Below are positions 34,351-42,723 of a stretch of 64,000 nt of DNA, one piece after another. The notes under the pieces were generated by a model. That model was not told the origin of the DNA, did no database searches, and saw only the letters and a program-made list of their open reading frames with translations. A program made the position numbers and the translations under genes. The stretch covers positions 1 through 64,000 of the forward strand of contig JADKJE010000004.1 in assembly GCA_016722515.1 (NCBI GenBank), in the 5' to 3' direction. How positions within the stretch are numbered: the stretch's first letter is position 1; each line of letters starts with the position of its first letter. Origin of the DNA: Alphaproteobacteria bacterium. Its GTDB lineage: Bacteria > Pseudomonadota > Alphaproteobacteria > Rickettsiales > JADKJE01.

Positions 34351-34862
34351 CGCTGCGCGCGTTGCTCCATTTGTCCTAAAGCAACGAAGCACAACATCAC
34401 TACTACAGCAAAGCCTGCCAGGAATTCTGGATAAGACCATACGCCATAAGCGAGCGGTTTGGCGCATCCAAGAATGGCACCGTAAATCCAGCAGGCAATA
34501 TTGACGCTTGCAAGCCGCAGCATTGGCCGAGGATTTCCCAATCTGAGCTTCGGCACCGCGTAACGACGCATGGCCTGCGTGGAAAGAAACCACAGAACAA
34601 CCACGGTGACCTTGCACCAGAGTTTGGGATTGGCGAGATACGCATCAAATCCCTTTTGCCAAATGCCAAGGCCGATAAGCGCAAAGCCTGAAAGCCATAA
34701 ATGCACGTCGGCAGAGCGAATCATGCGCGTCCATGTTTTATCGTAGGAAATAATGCCCAGCAGGCTTTTGAGTGAGAAATGGATGTAAATCAGCCCGAAC
34801 GCGAAGCCCAGCACATGCCAGAAAGCAGAGAGCGTAATCAGAAAGCCGATGACTTCGCTCAT
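34305..34862 (-). CDS. Unknown inner-membrane protein
   Basis: A 185-aa protein with about four to five hydrophobic helices (IGFLITLSAFWHVLGFAFGL, HLWLSGFALIGLGIWQ, VTVVVLWFLSTQAM, FLAGFAVVVMLCFVAL). His residues in two helices could bind heme, as in small cytochrome-b-like or CopD-like proteins. It overlaps moeB by 4 bp and is expressed with it. The last 20 residues are Arg/Ser/Thr rich and cytoplasmic. Function unknown. Confidence 0.75.
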   Translation of the reverse strand: MSEVIGFLITLSAFWHVLGFAFGLIYIHFSLKSLLGIISYDKTWTRMIRSADVHLWLSGFALIGLGIWQKGFDAYLANPKLWCKVTVVVLWFLSTQAMRRYAVPKLRLGNPRPMLRLASVNIACWIYGAILGCAKPLAYGVWSYPEFLAGFAVVVMLCFVALGQMEQRAQRQRLRRTSTSSTSSI

Positions 34863-35959
34863 GCTAGTTCATCTTTCCATCGCACAATGCCGCCAGTGAT
34901 GTGGGCAACGTCTCTGAAGCCCAGCGCGACAAGATGAGATGCCGCCGAGAAACTGCGTATGCCATGCTGACAATAGACGATCACGGGAGTGTCTGAAGTA
35001 ATATCGCCCACCGAATCTTCGTTGGATAGCAATGTGCCAAGCGGTATATGCATCGCCTTTGGAATCCTGCCTGATGCCAGCTCATGTGCCTCGCGCACAT
35101 CAATAAACACCGCTTTACCCATCCGTTTTGCCGCATCTTCTGCGCTGATATTTTTTACGTCCGTCTTCGCCGCACAACTTTCTTCTGCCTGCTCGAGCAC
35201 AATATCGCTCGGATTAGCCGAGCATACGGCACATTGATGCCGTTTATTAAGTTTAAGCGTTTTAGTCTGCATGCTGCGTGCATCGAGTATCCAGAGCGTA
35301 CCCAGCAGCGGCTCCAGATTTTTTTCTTTGCACCACTCCAAGCCCAGCGCCATTTTAATGGCTTCAAGCGCCTGCACGGTTCCGGCGATGCCTGCCATTG
35401 CACCAATCACTCCCGCCTCGGCGCAGTTGGGAATATGGCCGCTTGGAGGTTTGGGATACAAACAACGATAACATGGCCCATGACCAGCCCAGAACACCGA
35501 CACCTGCGCTACAAAGCCCAGTATCGAGCCGTAAACCAGTGGCTTGCCAAACTTCACGCAAGCATCGTTAATCAGAAACTTACTGCTGAAATTATCCGTG
35601 CCGTCGATAATGACATCATAATTTTTCAGTAACGCTTCTGCATTCTCTGCACTGAATCGCTCAAAATACGCCTCAATCTGACATTCGGAATTCAGCTCGG
35701 CCAGTGCCGCCTTCGCCGCCTCTACCTTCGGCTTTCCCTGATCGGCTTCCTTAAATAACACCTGCCGTTGCAGGTTGCTGATATCCACCGCGTCATCATC
35801 CACCAGCCCAATGCAGCCAATGCCCGCCGCCGCCAGATAAAGCAACGCAGGCGAGCCAAGCCCACCCGCGCCGATGCATAGCACCGAGGCGGATTTCAGA
35901 CGTTCCTGTCCTTCTTGTCCCATTTCGGGAAGGACTGTTTGACGAGCATAACGGTTCAT
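34859..35959 (-). CDS. moeB: MoeB-type adenylyltransferase fused to rhodanese
   Basis: Activates the C-terminus of MoaD by adenylation so that it can receive sulfur. Residues 1-250 are the ThiF/MoeB domain (CIGAGGLGSPALLYLAAAG, DISNLQRQVLF, DGTDNFSSKFLINDA) with Zn-binding pairs CYRC and CAVC. Residues 265-366 are a rhodanese domain with the active Cys in VIVYCQHGIRSFSAA. MoeB-rhodanese fusions are known and let one protein both activate and sulfurate MoaD. An FNR-like site lies 35 bp upstream of the ATG. Confidence 0.94.
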   Translation of the reverse strand: MNRYARQTVLPEMGQEGQERLKSASVLCIGAGGLGSPALLYLAAAGIGCIGLVDDDAVDISNLQRQVLFKEADQGKPKVEAAKAALAELNSECQIEAYFERFSAENAEALLKNYDVIIDGTDNFSSKFLINDACVKFGKPLVYGSILGFVAQVSVFWAGHGPCYRCLYPKPPSGHIPNCAEAGVIGAMAGIAGTVQALEAIKMALGLEWCKEKNLEPLLGTLWILDARSMQTKTLKLNKRHQCAVCSANPSDIVLEQAEESCAAKTDVKNISAEDAAKRMGKAVFIDVREAHELASGRIPKAMHIPLGTLLSNEDSVGDITSDTPVIVYCQHGIRSFSAASHLVALGFRDVAHITGGIVRWKDELA

Positions 35960-35993
35960 ATCCTCACGTTAGAATTCTGGAAGATTCTGGTGA

Positions 35994-36007
35994 TTGATCT
36001 GGGTCAA
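35994..36007 (-). promoter_or_regulatory. FNR-type site upstream of moeB
   Basis: TTGATCTGGGTCAA has one mismatch. At -41.5 it would place the first transcribed base at the moeB ATG (35959), so the message would be leaderless, or the site acts at another distance. Confidence 0.65.
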
Positions 36008-36090
36008 CACAATTGAACGAACTAGAAATCAGAAAGCAACCAACTCGTTAACCTCTTGTTAACCAAAGGTTGCATTCTCACTGAAAACAG

Positions 36091-36104
36091 TTGATCTGAA
36101 TCAA
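36091..36104 (+). promoter_or_regulatory. FNR-type site upstream of the RIC-like gene
   Basis: TTGATCTGAATCAA is a perfect consensus. At -41.5 it starts transcription near 36139, 20 nt before the ATG at 36159. Confidence 0.9.
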
Positions 36105-36158
36105 TCCACAAACGCCACGAACTCCATAGGCTTGAATTAACAATAGGGAGTTTTGGCT

Positions 36159-36710
36159 ATGCTGCACGCACACACATCGAATCAACCTGCACCTCAGCAA
36201 CACCCGCGAGACTGGGCGAAAGCAACTGATAAAGAACTCATTGCCCATGTGCTGGAGCGTTATCATGTCAGGCACCGTGAGCAGTTACCAGAGTTGATTG
36301 GACTGGCCGAGAAGGTAGAGCGCGTACATGCCGAGCATCCGGATGTGCCTGTTGGCTTAGCAGCGCATCTCGTGGATATGCTGCAGGAATTGGAAAGTCA
36401 TATGCAGAAGGAAGAGCACATCCTGTTTCCCATGATTCTGCGTGGTCAGAAAAACATGGCTGTTGGCCCCATCTCCGTGATGGAATCCGAGCATGTTCAG
36501 CACATGGAGGCACTTCAGAAAATGCTGATGCTTGCCCATCAACTTCAATTTCCAGAGGCTGCATGTAACAGCTGGCGTACACTTTATGCAGGTGTTGGCG
36601 AATTACGCGATGATCTGATGGAGCATATCCGATTGGAAAATGAGTTCCTCTTCAAACAAAGCGCCAGCAGCGCCGAGCATGGTTGCTGCGGCGGGTGCGG
36701 CGGCAGGTGA
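36159..36710 (+). CDS. RIC/YtfE-like di-iron protein with Cys-Gly tail
   Basis: Hemerythrin-type protein of the family that repairs iron-sulfur clusters after NO or oxidative damage. The 183-aa protein has the ligand set of the C-terminal ScdA/YtfE domain (YHVRHREQLPELIGLAEKVE, HMQKEEHILFPMI, ESEHVQHMEALQ, HIRLENEFLF) but lacks the N-terminal ScdA domain. It ends in HGCCGGCGGR, a Cys-Gly tail of unknown use. The ATG at 36159 has AGGGAG 8 nt before, better than the TTG two codons earlier. Confidence 0.88.
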   Translation: MLHAHTSNQPAPQQHPRDWAKATDKELIAHVLERYHVRHREQLPELIGLAEKVERVHAEHPDVPVGLAAHLVDMLQELESHMQKEEHILFPMILRGQKNMAVGPISVMESEHVQHMEALQKMLMLAHQLQFPEAACNSWRTLYAGVGELRDDLMEHIRLENEFLFKQSASSAEHGCCGGCGGR

Positions 36711-36713
36711 TCT

Positions 36714-37235
36714 ATGAGCAGAAGCCAGAGCTTGACAGGAGTTGAGCGTACATTCGCTAAGAATGAGGTGATTGTCAGCAAGACTGACACCAAAGGCATC
36801 ATCACCTATGCCAATGAGGTTTTCTTGAAACTGGCGGATTATAGCCTTCAGGAGATTCTTGGAAAACCACATAATGTCATACGACATCCAGATATGCCGA
36901 AACTGGTCTATAAACTGCTCTGGGAGCGCGTTAAAAGCGGCAAAGAGATATTTGCCTATGTGGTGAATCGCTCAAGGAATGGCGATCATTACTGGGTGTT
37001 CGCGCACATCACTCCATCGTTTGATGCCGCAAAGAATATCGTCGGCGCACATTCAAATCGTCGCTGCCCAGACAGACAAGCGATTCAAACGATCACCCCG
37101 ATTTATCAACTATTGAAACAGGAAGAAGAAAAACACCCCATGGCAAAAGACGGCATGGCGGCTTCACTTGCTCTGCTCAACTCTGTCCTTGCTGAGAAAG
37201 GAGTCAGCTATGATGAATTTATCCTCTCTCTCTAA
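36714..37235 (+). CDS. PAS-domain sensor, Aer-like
   Basis: A 173-aa soluble PAS protein. The domain (about residues 12-125) contains KGIITYANEVFLKLADYSLQ and NVIRHPDMPKLVYK, the pattern of the FAD-binding PAS of the aerotaxis receptor Aer. It has no membrane segment and no output domain of its own. It overlaps the following chemoreceptor gene by 26 bp, so the two probably work as a sensor and transducer pair. A gap of 3 bp separates it from the RIC-like gene, placing it under the same FNR site. Confidence 0.87.
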   Translation: MSRSQSLTGVERTFAKNEVIVSKTDTKGIITYANEVFLKLADYSLQEILGKPHNVIRHPDMPKLVYKLLWERVKSGKEIFAYVVNRSRNGDHYWVFAHITPSFDAAKNIVGAHSNRRCPDRQAIQTITPIYQLLKQEEEKHPMAKDGMAASLALLNSVLAEKGVSYDEFILSL

Positions 37236-38502
37236 AACGGGGTGGCTTGGCATTTTATCAACCATCGCTATTGTGATTGCACTGTTTCAGACCAACTATG
37301 CCGCGCCGCTGCTAAGCGTCGCCGTCATTCTTCTGGGAGCGCAAGCCTATTACATACACAAGATGAAAGTGATGGCGCATGTGATCGCTGAGATTACGGG
37401 GCGGTGCGCAGCGGGGGATATGGAATCACGCATTCTGCTACCCAAAGAACGCGGCGATCTGGCTAACATGATCAGCCGCATTAACGACAGCATCGACATG
37501 GCTGATGCCTATGTGCGTGAATCGCTGGCGACACTGGAACATGCAGCAGAGGAAAAATACTACCGCAAAATCGTGCTGGTGGGCATGGATGGCTGCTATA
37601 AAAATGGTGCCGAAATCATGAATGGCGGCATGGATGCCATTCGCCGCAATATGATTCGCTCCGTACAGAAAGCAGCGAATAAACTCGAGGAAACCGTAAA
37701 GAAGACGGCGAATGATCTCGCCGCCTCCACACGCCAGCTGCAAGCAATGTCGGATATGCTATCCACTGTTGCGGAAAAAAGCTCTACGCAGGCAGCCGGT
37801 CTTACCAATGCCAGTGATGACGCTTCCAGAAACGTAAGCACCGTCGCGGCGGCTGTGGAAGAGCTATCCGCGTCGATTGGAGAAATTAATCAGCAAATCA
37901 ACCAATCCAGCACGATTGCACGTCAGGCAACGGATAAAGCAACACAGACGAATACGGTGCTTGCCAACCTGACCACCGGCGCGGAGAAAATTGGCGGGAT
38001 TATTGACATGATTAACGGGATTGCTGGCCAGATTAATCTTTTGGCTCTCAACGCAACCATTGAGTCTGCTCGCGCGGGAGAAGCTGGCAAGGGCTTTGCA
38101 GTTGTCGCCTCTGAAGTAAAAACGCTTGCGAACCAGACCACAAAAGCAACCGTTGAAATCACTGAATATATTAATGCAACACGCGAAGCTATTCACCAGA
38201 CCACGGCATCGGTAAGAGAAATCGCGACTGTAGTACAAAAAGTCGATGAAATCGCCACCGCCATCGCCGCAGCTATGGAAGAGCAAACAGCAGCCACGCG
38301 AGAAATATCAAACTCGATTCAAAAGACGGCCCAGAATACTGCACAGGTTTCAAGCGCAGTGAGTGATATGTCCCTTGCTGCACAACAAACAGGAACGGCA
38401 GCAAAAGACATGAAACAGTCGTCTTCGGATTTGACGGCGCAGTCTGGGGTATTACACCGCGAGATTGATAGTTTTATCGCTGAAATTCAGAATGCTGCTT
38501 AG
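37210..38502 (+). CDS. Methyl-accepting chemotaxis protein lacking a periplasmic sensor
   Basis: A 430-aa chemoreceptor. Two hydrophobic segments near residues 8-55 are joined by only a short loop, so there is no periplasmic ligand domain. A long helical region follows, then the MCP signalling hairpin with GQINLLALNATIESARAGEA and GKGFAVVASEVKTLANQTTK. The ATG at 37210 has AAGGAG upstream. Together with the PAS protein it makes a two-gene Aer-like receptor for oxygen, redox or electron acceptors. Confidence 0.92.
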   Translation: MMNLSSLSKTGWLGILSTIAIVIALFQTNYAAPLLSVAVILLGAQAYYIHKMKVMAHVIAEITGRCAAGDMESRILLPKERGDLANMISRINDSIDMADAYVRESLATLEHAAEEKYYRKIVLVGMDGCYKNGAEIMNGGMDAIRRNMIRSVQKAANKLEETVKKTANDLAASTRQLQAMSDMLSTVAEKSSTQAAGLTNASDDASRNVSTVAAAVEELSASIGEINQQINQSSTIARQATDKATQTNTVLANLTTGAEKIGGIIDMINGIAGQINLLALNATIESARAGEAGKGFAVVASEVKTLANQTTKATVEITEYINATREAIHQTTASVREIATVVQKVDEIATAIAAAMEEQTAATREISNSIQKTAQNTAQVSSAVSDMSLAAQQTGTAAKDMKQSSSDLTAQSGVLHREIDSFIAEIQNAA

Positions 38503-38505
38503 CTC

Positions 38506-39153
38506 CTAAAGGCCACCTAGTGGGTTAACACCTAATAAGTGCTCGTGGAGTAGCAGTGCACATCCATACAGAGCCAAACTGACGACAACTCTCACAAAAC
38601 CTATCTCCTTGAAGGCACTTACGATAGTGTCTCTTGGCATCTTCACGCATGGGATAATGGAGGTGTTTTTAAGCAATGCTGGGGATGATTGCTTCATCTG
38701 CAGGGTATTTTTAACCATCGCAAAAACCGCAATGACAAGCATGCACACAAACAGCAGGACGCGTTTTGTATCTCCAATGCTTAAGAGGTGTAGCAACGCC
38801 CAAAGCACAATCCCAACGCTTCCCGGAAAGCGACTCACGCGGTAAATACCATATGGCACCGATGTTTTTGGGTATGGCGAACTAATGCGGCAAACCATAA
38901 AGAAAAAGGCAATCAGCATGCAGACAACGACCCATGGCCTTATGGCCAATGCCGGCTCATAAAGCGGTATATAGTCATCAAACTGCTGGTAGCTGTGAAT
39001 CACCGCAAACAATGCGGCCAAGGAAATAGCGGAATACAGCGTATAAAAAACTGGTTTGGGAAAGAAGCCGACCAGCTTTTTTCTGACCTGCGGCCATGAG
39101 AGTAGCGCATGTGATAAAAAGAGTAGCGTAAGGCTGATGATATAGTGTGTCAT
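38506..39153 (-). CDS. nnrU: NnrU family membrane protein
   Basis: A 215-aa protein with about six membrane helices, beginning THYIISLTLLFLSHALLSWP, with RPWVVVCMLIAFFFMVC and FPGSVGIVLWALLHLLSIGD typical of NnrU, a family linked to nitrite and NO reduction in alphaproteobacteria. Function is not settled. It is convergent with the chemoreceptor gene. The nearby FNR-like half site suits the divergent exporter gene better in spacing. Confidence 0.85.
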   Translation of the reverse strand: MTHYIISLTLLFLSHALLSWPQVRKKLVGFFPKPVFYTLYSAISLAALFAVIHSYQQFDDYIPLYEPALAIRPWVVVCMLIAFFFMVCRISSPYPKTSVPYGIYRVSRFPGSVGIVLWALLHLLSIGDTKRVLLFVCMLVIAVFAMVKNTLQMKQSSPALLKNTSIIPCVKMPRDTIVSAFKEIGFVRVVVSLALYGCALLLHEHLLGVNPLGGL

Positions 39154-39186
39154 GGCGATAAATTAGTCGATTCTAGGGGCTTGCAT

Positions 39187-39200
39187 TTGACCTGCATCAG
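39187..39200. promoter_or_regulatory. FNR-like site between nnrU and the TauE gene
   Basis: TTGACCTGCATCAG fits TTGAT-N4-ATCAA at 8 of 10 positions. At -41.5 it gives a 22-nt leader for the plus-strand gene but almost no leader for nnrU. Confidence 0.5.
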
Positions 39201-39256
39201 TTTTTATTCTGTGCTGCTATGCAATATAGCCTACGAAAAAACATAAAAGAAACACC

Positions 39257-40000
39257 ATGACACCAGAAGAACTCATTCTTACCGCTCTGATTTTTATCGC
39301 TGCTACGCTTTATTCCAGCGTGGGTCATGCAGGAGCATCCGGCTATCTGGCGGCGATGGCCTTGTTCGGGCTTGCCCCCGAAACCATGCGCCCCACCGCT
39401 CTTGCGCTGAATGTACTGGTGGCCTCACTTGCAACCTATCGCTACGCGCGCGCAGGCCAAAATGACTTGAAGCTGCTGATACCATTTGTGGTGGCCTCCA
39501 TACCCGCTGCGTTTGTCGGAGGGATGATCCATATACCACCTGCTTTTTATAAACCTCTGATTGGAATCATATTACTACTCTCGGCATTTCAACTTTTACG
39601 TACTGCTAAAACATCAAAACAAAAAGATCGGAAGGTGCAGCGACCTCCGCTTGCAGCATCACTCGCCACAGGCGCAGGACTTGGGTTGCTTGCGGGACTA
39701 AGCGGCACAGGTGGCGGCATTTTCCTTAGCCCATTGCTGTTATTCATGGGCTGGGCACCTACGCGCAATGTGTCGGGAGTTGCAGCCAGTTTTATTCTCG
39801 TTAATTCTATTTCGGGACTTCTTGGGAATATATCTTCGCTTCAGGCTTTGCCATCAGCACTTTCGGTGTGGGCAGGCGCAGTGCTGCTTGGTGGACTTGT
39901 AGGCACACAGCTTGGCACACGCACTCTTACCATCCCAGGCATCCGCATCATGCTGGCGCTGGTATTGGTGATAGCGGGTGGGAAGATGCTTCTGGCATAA
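39257..40000 (+). CDS. TauE/SafE family anion exporter
   Basis: A 247-aa membrane protein with two related halves, as in the TauE/SafE family of sulfite/sulfoacetate and other anion exporters. SVGHAGASGYLAAMALFGLA in the first half and GLSGTGGGIFLSPLLLFMGW in the second are the paired family motifs. The substrate is unknown. A clear hairpin terminator follows directly. Its setting among NO/nitrate genes suggests export of a small anion made in anaerobic metabolism (inference). Confidence 0.9.
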   Translation: MTPEELILTALIFIAATLYSSVGHAGASGYLAAMALFGLAPETMRPTALALNVLVASLATYRYARAGQNDLKLLIPFVVASIPAAFVGGMIHIPPAFYKPLIGIILLLSAFQLLRTAKTSKQKDRKVQRPPLAASLATGAGLGLLAGLSGTGGGIFLSPLLLFMGWAPTRNVSGVAASFILVNSISGLLGNISSLQALPSALSVWAGAVLLGGLVGTQLGTRTLTIPGIRIMLALVLVIAGGKMLLA

Positions 40001-40002
40001 AA

Positions 40003-40024
40003 AGCCCCGCAAGAAGGCGGGGTT
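40003..40024 (+). terminator. Rho-independent terminator after the TauE gene
   Basis: AAGCCCCGC-AAGAA-GGCGGGGTTT forms a GC-rich stem with an A run before and T run after it. The position is 3 bp after the TAA of the TauE gene. Confidence 0.9.
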
Positions 40025-40083
40025 TAAAATTAATACAAAAAACACTTTCCGCTGATCTTCGTCGGATGAGTCCTCCAAGTTTT

Positions 40084-40509
40084 TTACCGACAGCCCACAA
40101 CCGATTGGTTGCTTATCACCACGTCATCCAGCGTATGCTGGTCAAGTGTGTTAATAAAAACCTTGCTTGCATCTGCCAGAAAATGCTTCAGCTTACAAGC
40201 GCTGACGACCGTGCATGTATTGGCTGCACGGTTGAAGCATTCCACCAGATACATGTTCGGCTCCAGTGCGAGAACAAGATCGCCTAAGCATAGTTCTTGA
40301 GGTTTACACGCCAGTCGAATGCCGCCGCCTTTGCCTTTGCTGCTGGTAACGTAGCCAAGCTGGGCAAGGCGATGCGCCACCTTCACCAGATGGTTTCTGG
40401 AGATGGCGTAATGCTCGGCTATTTCACGCACGCTGCATAATCTATCCGGCTGGGCGGCCAGATACATCAGGCTTCGCAAGCCGTAATCGGTAAATTGGGT
40501 GAGTTGCAT
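40084..40509 (-). CDS. nsrR: Rrf2-family NO-sensing repressor NsrR
   Basis: Fe-S repressor that releases DNA when its cluster is nitrosylated. The 141-aa protein has the Rrf2 winged helix (QLTQFTDYGLRSLMYLAAQP, EHYAISRNHLVKVAHRLAQ, SSKGKGGGIRL) and three Cys at 91, 99 and 105 (VECFNRAANTCTVVSACKL), the spacing of NsrR rather than IscR. It is divergent from hmp, and a palindrome that fits an NsrR operator lies between them. Confidence 0.93.
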   Translation of the reverse strand: MQLTQFTDYGLRSLMYLAAQPDRLCSVREIAEHYAISRNHLVKVAHRLAQLGYVTSSKGKGGGIRLACKPQELCLGDLVLALEPNMYLVECFNRAANTCTVVSACKLKHFLADASKVFINTLDQHTLDDVVISNQSVVGCR

Positions 40510-40545
40510 AATCGCCTTGTAAATATCTGAGAAGTGATCATAACC

Positions 40546-40572
40546 ATAATATGTATTTTATCTACATATTAT
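40546..40572. promoter_or_regulatory. NsrR-type palindromic operator in front of hmp
   Basis: ATAATATGTA and TACATATTAT are perfect inverted 10-bp arms with a 7-bp spacer. The inner 23 bp fits the 11-1-11 layout of known NsrR sites (AANATGNATTT type arms). It ends 12 bp before the hmp ATG, over the likely promoter. Confidence 0.75.
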
Positions 40573-40584
40573 AAAGGAGATGCC

Positions 40585-41805
40585 ATGTTAGACGAAAAAA
40601 CCATTGCGATTGTTAAATCCACCGCACCCGTGCTGGCCGAGCATGGTGAAACCCTGACGCGGCATTTTTACAAGCGTATGTTCGCGCATAATCCGGAAGT
40701 AGCCCCGTTTTTTAATCCGGCGAATCAAACCGCAGGCAAACAGCAACGCGCCTTAGCTGGCGCGATTACGGCATATGCCGCTAACATAGACAATCTGGAA
40801 GTATTGGGTAGCGCAGTAGAGCTAATCGCACAAAAGCACGCATCGTTGATGATTAAGCCAGAGCATTACCCGATTGTGGGGGAAAACCTGCTTGCATCCA
40901 TTCGCGAAGTGCTAGGCGAAGCAGCAACGGATGACATTATCAACGCATGGGCTGCTGCCTATGGTTTCCTTGCCGACATTCTGATTGGTCGTGAAAAACA
41001 AATTTATGATGAAAACGCCAAAAAGCCGGGTGGATGGGAAGGCTTTAAGTCATTCCGAGTGAGTCGTAAGGAAAAAGAAAGCAGCAACATTACCTCGTTC
41101 TATCTGGTTGCCGCCGACGGCGCACCGCTTCCTGCATTCAAGCCGGGGCAATATATCACCGTGCGGGTCAAAACCCCGGATGGCCAAACCACCATGCGTA
41201 ATTACAGCCTGTCTGACAAACCGGATCAGCCGCATTTCCGCATCAGCGTGAAACGCGAGCTTCCGCCTGAAGCAAACACGCCAGCCGGTTATGTTTCCAA
41301 CATGCTGCACGACAAAGTGGAACCGGGCGATACGATTGAACTCGCGCCGCCGTGCGGGGAGTTCTTCCTCGATGTAACCGAGAAGCACGAACGCCCATTG
41401 GTACTGCTTGCCGCTGGCGTTGGCATTACGCCGATCATGAGCATTTTGCTTTCGGCGCTGGAGGCATTTCCTAAACGCGACATCATTTTCGTCCATGCCG
41501 TGTTGAACGAAAGCGTGCAGGCTTTTGGCAAAACGGTGGATACGCTTGCACAGCAGCACGCAAATCTGAAAATCTATCATCGCTACAGTGATGCCGGAGA
41601 ACGTACAGGCAATGCCAGTACCGGCTTTGTCACTGCGGAGTATATCGAAGGGTTATTGCCAGCGCGGGATGCGGACTATTATTTCTGCGGACCACAGCCC
41701 TTCATGGTGTCCATCTATCACGACCTGATAAAATGGGGCATCCCGGCATCGCAGGTGCATTTCGAGTTCTTCGGACCGCGTCAGGAACTGGAAAAGGCTG
41801 CTTAG
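40585..41805 (+). CDS. hmp: Flavohemoprotein nitric oxide dioxygenase Hmp
   Basis: Oxidises NO to nitrate with O2 and NAD(P)H; it reduces NO slowly without O2. The 406-aa protein is globin (1-140, with HFYKRMFAHNPEVAPFFN and the proximal His in KHASLMIKPEHYPIVGENL), then FAD domain (RNYSLSDKP) and NAD domain (LAAGVGITPIMSILLSAL, YYFCGPQPFM). The ATG at 40585 has AAGGAG 5 nt before; an in-frame ATG at 40534 would lie before the operator. Confidence 0.97.
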   Translation: MLDEKTIAIVKSTAPVLAEHGETLTRHFYKRMFAHNPEVAPFFNPANQTAGKQQRALAGAITAYAANIDNLEVLGSAVELIAQKHASLMIKPEHYPIVGENLLASIREVLGEAATDDIINAWAAAYGFLADILIGREKQIYDENAKKPGGWEGFKSFRVSRKEKESSNITSFYLVAADGAPLPAFKPGQYITVRVKTPDGQTTMRNYSLSDKPDQPHFRISVKRELPPEANTPAGYVSNMLHDKVEPGDTIELAPPCGEFFLDVTEKHERPLVLLAAGVGITPIMSILLSALEAFPKRDIIFVHAVLNESVQAFGKTVDTLAQQHANLKIYHRYSDAGERTGNASTGFVTAEYIEGLLPARDADYYFCGPQPFMVSIYHDLIKWGIPASQVHFEFFGPRQELEKAA

Positions 41806-41849
41806 AAGCGGTTAAAGCTGGCTAGGTTGTGGGTTTAATACCGCACTTG

Positions 41850-42290
41850 CTATGATGCGTAATGCTTGGTCTCTGCCTGTCTCCGCTTTACCAGCCCGCG
41901 CAGCTTCTTCCTGCCAGCCCAGACCCAGCGTAGAAATTCGGCTGGCACGTCATCATGTTCTTCGCGGTTTACTTTGCGGCGGAGGGTGGAGCGTTGGAGC
42001 GCCCCACCGCCCAGATTGAACGTGAATGACACCAGCGCATCGAACTGGCCGTTGGTGAGTGGCACGGTGATCAGGCGCAGCACCGAACGCTCGGCGGCTT
42101 CCACATCCTTGTTCAATAACGCGATAGCAGCCTCGTGGCTGATACCGCGCCGAAACATCTCCGCTTCATTCGGACGCAGCAAATGCCCGTAGCCAATCGT
42201 GGGCAGGCCTGCCGCATCCACATAGATCGTCGGAGAAAAGCCTTCGAAGCGCTTAATCAGGCTCAGGCCTTCTTGTGTGACGTGTCTCAT
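41850..42290 (-). CDS. Phage lysozyme (GH24 muramidase), endolysin
   Basis: T4-type lysozyme of 146 aa, cutting peptidoglycan at the end of the phage cycle. Glu16 (KRFEGF), Asp25 (YVDAAG) and Thr31 (LPTIGYGH) match the T4 triad E11/D20/T26 with the same spacing. No signal-anchor is present, so it depends on the holin next to it, which it overlaps by 4 bp. It is the gene closest to hmp, making the 41.81-41.85 kb gap the edge of recognisable prophage genes. Confidence 0.93.
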   Translation of the reverse strand: MRHVTQEGLSLIKRFEGFSPTIYVDAAGLPTIGYGHLLRPNEAEMFRRGISHEAAIALLNKDVEAAERSVLRLITVPLTNGQFDALVSFTFNLGGGALQRSTLRRKVNREEHDDVPAEFLRWVWAGRKKLRGLVKRRQAETKHYAS

Positions 42291-42712
42291 TTCCCACCCC
42301 GAACTTTAGCCATAGCGCGTTGGCCGAAATAAAAGCTGATGATGCCTGCGAAAATCGCCTGGTCTTCAGCCGTCCATAGCAACCACGGAAGATCTGCCGA
42401 AAACTGCATCACCTTCACCAGCGCATAGAGAATGAAGAAGCTGTAAGCGATGACGGGGCGCACGGTGCCGTTGAGTGCGTCCACCCAGCGAATGCCTGTG
42501 TTGTACGTCCGATAAAGAGCTTGGGATTCGGCGATGTCGGCGTTCACTTGGATTTCTTCCAGCCGCTGGGAAGCCCCGAGCTTCTGCTGCTCCATCTGCA
42601 TCTCTAAGATTTTAAGCTCGTGCTTGCGATCCTGCGCGTCGCGGAACAGTTTTAAGAAATCAGGAAAGGCTGCAGACAGGAAGCCGAGTAAAGAACCGAG
42701 TAGCGTAATCAT
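42287..42712 (-). CDS. Holin, 3-TM type of gene-transfer-agent family
   Basis: A 141-aa membrane protein that would open the inner membrane for the lysozyme. It starts ITLLGSLLGFLSAAFPDFLK (first membrane segment), has a central coiled region with a long QQKLGASQRLEEIQVNADIA helix, and two more hydrophobic segments (PVIAYSFFILYALVKVMQF; AIFAGIISFYFGQRAM). This fits the GTA holin-3TM family common in alphaproteobacteria. ATG at 42712 is chosen for GGAGG 6 nt before; a longer frame to 42781 lacks that. Confidence 0.85.
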   Translation of the reverse strand: MITLLGSLLGFLSAAFPDFLKLFRDAQDRKHELKILEMQMEQQKLGASQRLEEIQVNADIAESQALYRTYNTGIRWVDALNGTVRPVIAYSFFILYALVKVMQFSADLPWLLWTAEDQAIFAGIISFYFGQRAMAKVRGGK

Positions 42713-42723
42713 AAGAACCTCCA

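Noticed and set aside
41806..41849. Prophage attachment site between hmp and the lysozyme
   Set aside because: No tRNA end or recognisable direct repeat could be seen, and the other end is outside the window.
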